From the NCBI GenBank assembly GCA_937897005.1, contig CALCOQ010000119.1:1-7217 (forward strand): DNA of 7,217 nt, written 5' to 3'. A program made the position numbers and the translations under genes. The notes under the pieces were generated by a model. The model was not told the DNA's origin. It saw only the letters and a program-made list of their open reading frames with translations, and did not search any database. This document shows, piece by piece, positions 5,763-7,217 of the stretch; the first letter of the stretch is position 1, and the number at the start of each line of letters is the position of its first letter. This DNA comes from an uncultured euryarchaeote. Its GTDB lineage: Archaea > Thermoplasmatota > Poseidoniia > Poseidoniales > Poseidoniaceae.

Positions 5763-7217
5763 ATGCGCGAGAGTCAAACAAGTGGCCGTTCTACGATACT
5801 GGTAATCATCATTCTATTGATTTCAATGCAGTTTGCAGTTTTTACTTTGAATGTGGATGAAGAATCTTTTGAATCATCCCACTTTACTTTCGGCGACATT
5901 TGCGGAGCAACTGGTGGTGCCTGCGATCAGCTCAACCCGTCGACCGATGGGACTCCAGCCGCTAAAGAATGGATTGAGGGCGATTATACCTTTGAGATGA
6001 TCAGCACTTCGCAAATAGGTTTGACAATGGAGTGGGCTATGCATGAGTTCAATGATTCCAAGGTCGGTGGTCTGAATGCTCTTTTCCCATCGTTGCCTGC
6101 AGAGGCTACAGATCAGTTCACTCAGAATGGCTTGCCAGCTGATTATCTGCGGAATTTCTTTGGAACATCCGTCACAGGTGGCGAGACGGTCGATGAGATG
6201 ATTCTTAACCAGACCGAATCTGCGGTCAGCGATCTGTTGAACAGTGGTTTTGGAGATATCACAAATCTTGATGTCGAATACCTTGAGAGAGGAACTTTGG
6301 GCTCTGCAGACCATTGTTCCAATGACGCAGACTCCGATGCATCCAGTGAAGGAGCGTATGCAGAAGACCCATACAACCCGCCTATCTGTATCTCGATATC
6401 TGCAACTATCGACCTGTCGACTTCCAAATTCCAATTGGCTGATTCACCCGATTTGGATCTAGAGCGTTCCTATCAGGGCCTGTTGACGATGGGTTCTGAA
6501 ATATCCACTCCATTCACCATCTTCGGGATGGTTGGACACAAGAATGTCTTCGAAATTGAGCCTCCTTCCTATGCCACCATCGATGCTGTGACTGGAACAC
6601 CTAATGCACCAGGTTCTCTACAATCTCGTTCAGATGGTTCATATTCCTATGATGTGGGTAGATGGACCATTGATAATCGTGGTGCCAGCAATACCGATTC
6701 GACATTGGAAGAGAGTGTGACCTTGTCAATTGCTCGCAGGACGACATCAACGATCCCAGTTTCAATCGATACTATGAATGATACTGCTGTTGACATCTTA
6801 GTGGTTCTGGACATGTCAAATGAAATTGCTGCAACACTGGATGTCTCGATCGAGTTGATGTATATTGATTCGACAACCATGGAGGAATGGGGAATAAGCA
6901 TGGTCGACAACAGTTCTGGAGCCAGTATTCCTTGGGTGACCGCCGATGGAATCCGAATGGCAGAAGCAAATGGCCTTGTGGATATGAGTAACTTCACCGA
7001 CAATTTTCCTGTTGATGCGATAGCGGACGGAATCAGTGCTATCGTAGGTGAAGGCAAGGTTGAGATGGATACTCCTCAATGGAGAACGATCACGGGGGTA
7101 GGAGGATTGGATTTCCATCATATTGCTGGTTCTACATGTGGCGAATCGGATCCACCTAGCGACGACCATGACAGATATTGTGTGCAAGGGCAGAATGCGA
7201 TGTCAGGCACATACCCA
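5763..7217 (+). CDS. Exported or membrane-anchored protein of unknown family (3'-truncated)
   Basis: An open frame of 485 codons runs from the ATG at 5763 to the right edge without a stop. I do not recognise a family. The start MRESQTSGRS is followed by a hydrophobic segment (about 11-29, TILVIIILLISMQFAVFTL), a typical signal peptide or anchor with positive charge before it. The remainder is acidic, poor in Lys and rich in Ser, Thr and Asp, as expected of an extracellular protein. Cysteines at 47, 54, 185, 209, 459 and 473 are spaced as three possible disulfide pairs. There are several N-glycosylation sequons (for example NQT at 149, NDT at 339, NSS at 383, NFT at 410). Residues about 315-372 alternate polar and hydrophobic positions in long runs, suggesting beta strands. 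The gene diverges from taw2 with a 77-base spacer. The absence of stops, the signal-like start and the matching composition make it a real gene, though its function and full length are unknown. Confidence 0.82.
   Translation, partial: MRESQTSGRSTILVIIILLISMQFAVFTLNVDEESFESSHFTFGDICGATGGACDQLNPSTDGTPAAKEWIEGDYTFEMISTSQIGLTMEWAMHEFNDSKVGGLNALFPSLPAEATDQFTQNGLPADYLRNFFGTSVTGGETVDEMILNQTESAVSDLLNSGFGDITNLDVEYLERGTLGSADHCSNDADSDASSEGAYAEDPYNPPICISISATIDLSTSKFQLADSPDLDLERSYQGLLTMGSEISTPFTIFGMVGHKNVFEIEPPSYATIDAVTGTPNAPGSLQSRSDGSYSYDVGRWTIDNRGASNTDSTLEESVTLSIARRTTSTIPVSIDTMNDTAVDILVVLDMSNEIAATLDVSIELMYIDSTTMEEWGISMVDNSSGASIPWVTADGIRMAEANGLVDMSNFTDNFPVDAIADGISAIVGEGKVEMDTPQWRTITGVGGLDFHHIAGSTCGESDPPSDDHDRYCVQGQNAMSGTYP

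Noticed and set aside
5298..5860. Plus-strand open frames at 5298-5546 and 5543-5860
   Set aside because: They lie mostly antisense to taw2, have no recognisable domains, and the second runs out of frame into the start of the downstream exported-protein gene.
5874..6434. Minus-strand open frame of 186 codons, with shorter ones up to 7187
   Set aside because: It is antisense to the continuous plus-strand frame from 5763, which has a signal-like start and a coherent secreted-protein composition; the antisense product has neither.
1..7217. CRISPR array, tRNA or rRNA genes, insertion sequence or attachment site
   Set aside because: Nearly all the sequence is accounted for by protein-coding genes, and the only repeats seen are the Ig-domain units.

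Overview
The window looks like chromosomal DNA from a mesophilic, probably marine archaeon. My best guess is the Poseidoniales (Marine Group II, Thermoplasmatota). This rests on a gene for Taw2/TYW2, a tRNA-modification enzyme family found in archaea and eukaryotes, an archaeal-style GGAGGT ribosome-binding site, and long acidic, Asn/Ser/Thr-rich secreted proteins with little Lys. The genus-level placement is inference.

Layout. (1) Positions 1-648, plus strand: the C-terminal part of a membrane-anchored, exported cyclophilin-type peptidyl-prolyl isomerase, cut by the left edge. (2) Positions 645-4682, plus strand: a 1345-residue surface or secreted protein that overlaps the isomerase gene by 4 bases. 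It has an N-terminal hydrophobic segment, two small Cys-bounded loops, five tandem Ig-like (He_PIG-type) repeats, a glutaminase-fold-like domain, a complete M60-type zinc metallopeptidase domain (HELGH motif plus downstream Glu) and a fibronectin-III-like tail. (3) Positions 4669-5685, minus strand: Taw2, the aminocarboxypropyl transferase of wyosine biosynthesis at tRNA-Phe position 37. Its 3' end overlaps that of gene 2 by 14 bases. (4) Positions 5686-5762: a 77-base divergent intergenic region with a possible shared TATA element, the taw2 ribosome-binding site and a GC-rich hairpin. (5) Positions 5763-7217 and beyond, plus strand: the first 485 codons of an exported or membrane-anchored protein of unknown family, cut by the right edge.

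How the parts fit. Genes 1 and 2 look translationally coupled and both products act outside the membrane. The isomerase could help fold the proline-rich repeat protein, while the M60 domain would cut (glyco)protein substrates outside the cell. Taw2 is an unrelated housekeeping gene between two surface-protein genes. The most notable item is the archaeal protein joining Ig repeats, a TCAF-like glutaminase-fold domain and an M60 peptidase, an order whose last two parts recall animal TCAF/FAM115 proteins. I saw no RNA genes, CRISPR arrays, insertion sequences or prophage genes.
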